From the NCBI GenBank assembly GCA_024639445.1, contig JAHEIJ010000126.1:1-6545 (forward strand): DNA of 6,545 bases, read 5' to 3'. The notes beneath the pieces were generated by a model that saw only the letters and a list, made by a program, of their open reading frames with translations, was not told the origin of the DNA and searched no databases. The position numbers and the translations under genes are program-made. Positions 5,144 to 6,545 of the stretch are shown in pieces. Source of the DNA: Gammaproteobacteria bacterium. GTDB lineage: Bacteria; Pseudomonadota; Gammaproteobacteria; UBA6429; Thiohalophilaceae. Each line of letters begins with the position of its first letter. Position 1 is the stretch's first letter.

Positions 5144-6545
5144 TCTCGTTCTCCCCGATTAAGCTGGAACATCATGACCACGGACGCACCACCTGCTTGA
5201 TGGTTTCGTATATCAATAGAGCCCTGATGCAGGTTAATAATATTACGTGATACGGATAAACCCAAGCCCGTGCCTTCACCCACCGGCTTGGTGGTATAGA
5301 ACGGATCAAATATCTTGCTGGTGTCTTTATTGATAATCCCCGGCCCGTTATCCCTGACCTCTACCCACAGCACTGTTTCGCCCTGTTTGAATCGATTTTC
5401 AGTGTCGCGGGACAGATCAGCTTGAGTATTTAGTGTTTTTAATTGCGTCGAGACTCGCAACTCGCCATCCCGCTCCATGGCATGGGCGGCATTCATAAAC
5501 AAATTAATTAATACTTGTTGTAATTTACTGGCATCCAGTTCCAACTCTGGCAGGTTATCAGCGAGTTGGGTTTTCACTTCGATTTGACGCTGTCGCATTT
5601 CATGCCCGACCAGGTGCAAGGAACTATTAATCACCTCGTTGATACTCCCGGCAGTACGTTGCAGCTTCTTGTCACGGGAAAAATCCAACAGGCCCCGGAT
5701 CACCGTATCGGCACGCTGTACGGCATCATCAATATCCTTGATCACTTCGCCGGTTGTTTCATCCTTCGGCAGCTCCTGTGACAAAAAGTCAGCGCCCATC
5801 TGGATAATCGCCAGGGGATTCTTGACTTCATGCGCTACCCCGGCCGCTAACCGACCGATGGATTCCATCTTCTCCGCCTGCATCAGTTTCACATTCGCGT
5901 CCTGCAATTCCCGGGTGCGTAACTCCACCCGTAGTTGCAGGGTTCTGTTCCAGATCATTGTCGCGGCTAATAACAACAACAGCACCGCGACAGCCCCCAG
6001 TGCGCTGTACCAGAACATCGGATTACGCCAAAATCCGCCTACCTCGAGCGTCAACCATTTTGCCCGAATTGCTTCCTTCTCTTCGAACGTCAGGCTGGAT
6101 AATGCCTTCTCAAGAATTATCTGTAATTCAGGCCAATCACTTCGGATACCAAAACTTAATTCAAGATTACGATCCACGCCTTTATCTTTAACAATACGCA
6201 GGTTTGAAAGGCCGTGCTTGCGAATCAAATAGGTTACCGAAGTAATATCGCTGACCATCGCATCCACCCCACCTAACGCAGCCAGTTCCAGACCATCCAG
6301 GTTTCTCTCTACCCGATACAAACGTACATCGAACTTGTTATAGGTGATCCAGTCATCCCACACATAGTCCGTCACTACCGCTATTTTTTTGCCCTTTAGC
6401 TCCTGAATATTTTCGTAACCCTTGCCTGTCACGATCACACCCTTTGCTGATATATGAGGTGTGGTAAATAACAGGTATTGTTTACGCTGAGGTGAACGGG
6501 CCAGGGCGGGTAAAACATCAACCTGTCGAGCACGTGCCATATCCA
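5140..6545 (-). CDS. Membrane sensor histidine kinase with periplasmic solute-binding (SBP_bac_3) domain, 5' end beyond window
   Basis: The frame is open to the right edge (codons for Asp and Met precede ARARQVDVL), so the true start lies outside. Residues below count from the Met at 6540. Residues 1-165 match the later part of a family 3 solute-binding domain: ARARQVDVLPALARSPQRKQYLLFT, then KGKKIAVV, GLELAALGGVDAMVSD, and FGIRSDWPELQIILEKAL, ending EAIRAKWL. One membrane helix follows (about 175-196), then a short probable coiled coil (about 200-223) with no HAMP or PAS domain. The HisKA domain has the phosphorylation site H237 in AHEVKNPLAI. The ATPase domain has the N box (N346, N350), DNGPGI (397-402), IFDPFYTTK (410-418) and GEGTGLGL (421-428). 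All catalytic motifs are intact. The kinase probably senses a small periplasmic solute and phosphorylates the receiver encoded next; the ligand cannot be told. Confidence 0.95.
   Translation of the reverse strand, partial: DMARARQVDVLPALARSPQRKQYLLFTTPHISAKGVIVTGKGYENIQELKGKKIAVVTDYVWDDWITYNKFDVRLYRVERNLDGLELAALGGVDAMVSDITSVTYLIRKHGLSNLRIVKDKGVDRNLELSFGIRSDWPELQIILEKALSSLTFEEKEAIRAKWLTLEVGGFWRNPMFWYSALGAVAVLLLLLAATMIWNRTLQLRVELRTRELQDANVKLMQAEKMESIGRLAAGVAHEVKNPLAIIQMGADFLSQELPKDETTGEVIKDIDDAVQRADTVIRGLLDFSRDKKLQRTAGSINEVINSSLHLVGHEMRQRQIEVKTQLADNLPELELDASKLQQVLINLFMNAAHAMERDGELRVSTQLKTLNTQADLSRDTENRFKQGETVLWVEVRDNGPGIINKDTSKIFDPFYTTKPVGEGTGLGLSVSRNIINLHQGSIDIRNHQAGGASVVMMFQLNRGERE

Noticed and set aside
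6538..6540. Met at 6540 as the true start of the sensor kinase
   Set aside because: The frame is open upstream to the window edge and the next residues are the middle of a solute-binding domain, so the start lies outside.

Overview
The window looks like chromosomal DNA of a Gammaproteobacterium. This rests on protein character (COG1033-type RND exporter with a LolA-like partner, SBP/histidine-kinase hybrid, YgaP-like DUF2892 protein), mid-range GC and purine-rich Shine-Dalgarno sites. No genus can be named from sequence alone. There is no tRNA, rRNA, insertion sequence, phage gene or CRISPR array.

The left two thirds (about 1-4340) form one minus-strand envelope-transport locus under a local regulator. 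Reading in the direction of transcription: a TetR-family repressor gene (4288-3683) ends in a tight intrinsic terminator. A three-gene operon follows: a 779-residue RND/MMPL exporter (3578-1239), a secreted LolA-like protein (1285-506) and an outer-membrane beta-barrel-like protein (from 499, running off the left edge). The operon genes overlap or nearly touch. Together they could form an inner membrane to periplasm to outer membrane route for a lipid-like substrate, with no adaptor or TolC-type component visible. A 13-bp identical sequence inside inverted repeats occurs both in the tetR promoter and just upstream of the RND gene, exactly 700 bp apart. This suggests that the TetR protein represses itself and the operon.

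The middle holds a 229-bp divergent intergenic region and a small plus-strand gene for a 63-residue DUF2892 membrane protein (4518-4709). A hairpin terminator follows, lying between this gene and the convergent genes to its right.

The right third (4769-6545) is a minus-strand two-component pair. The sensor kinase has a periplasmic solute-binding domain (5' end beyond the window edge), and the stand-alone CheY-like receiver overlaps it by an ATGA junction. Nothing in the window links this pair to the transport locus. The most unusual content is the regulatory architecture around tetR and the adaptor-less RND/LolA-like/barrel arrangement.
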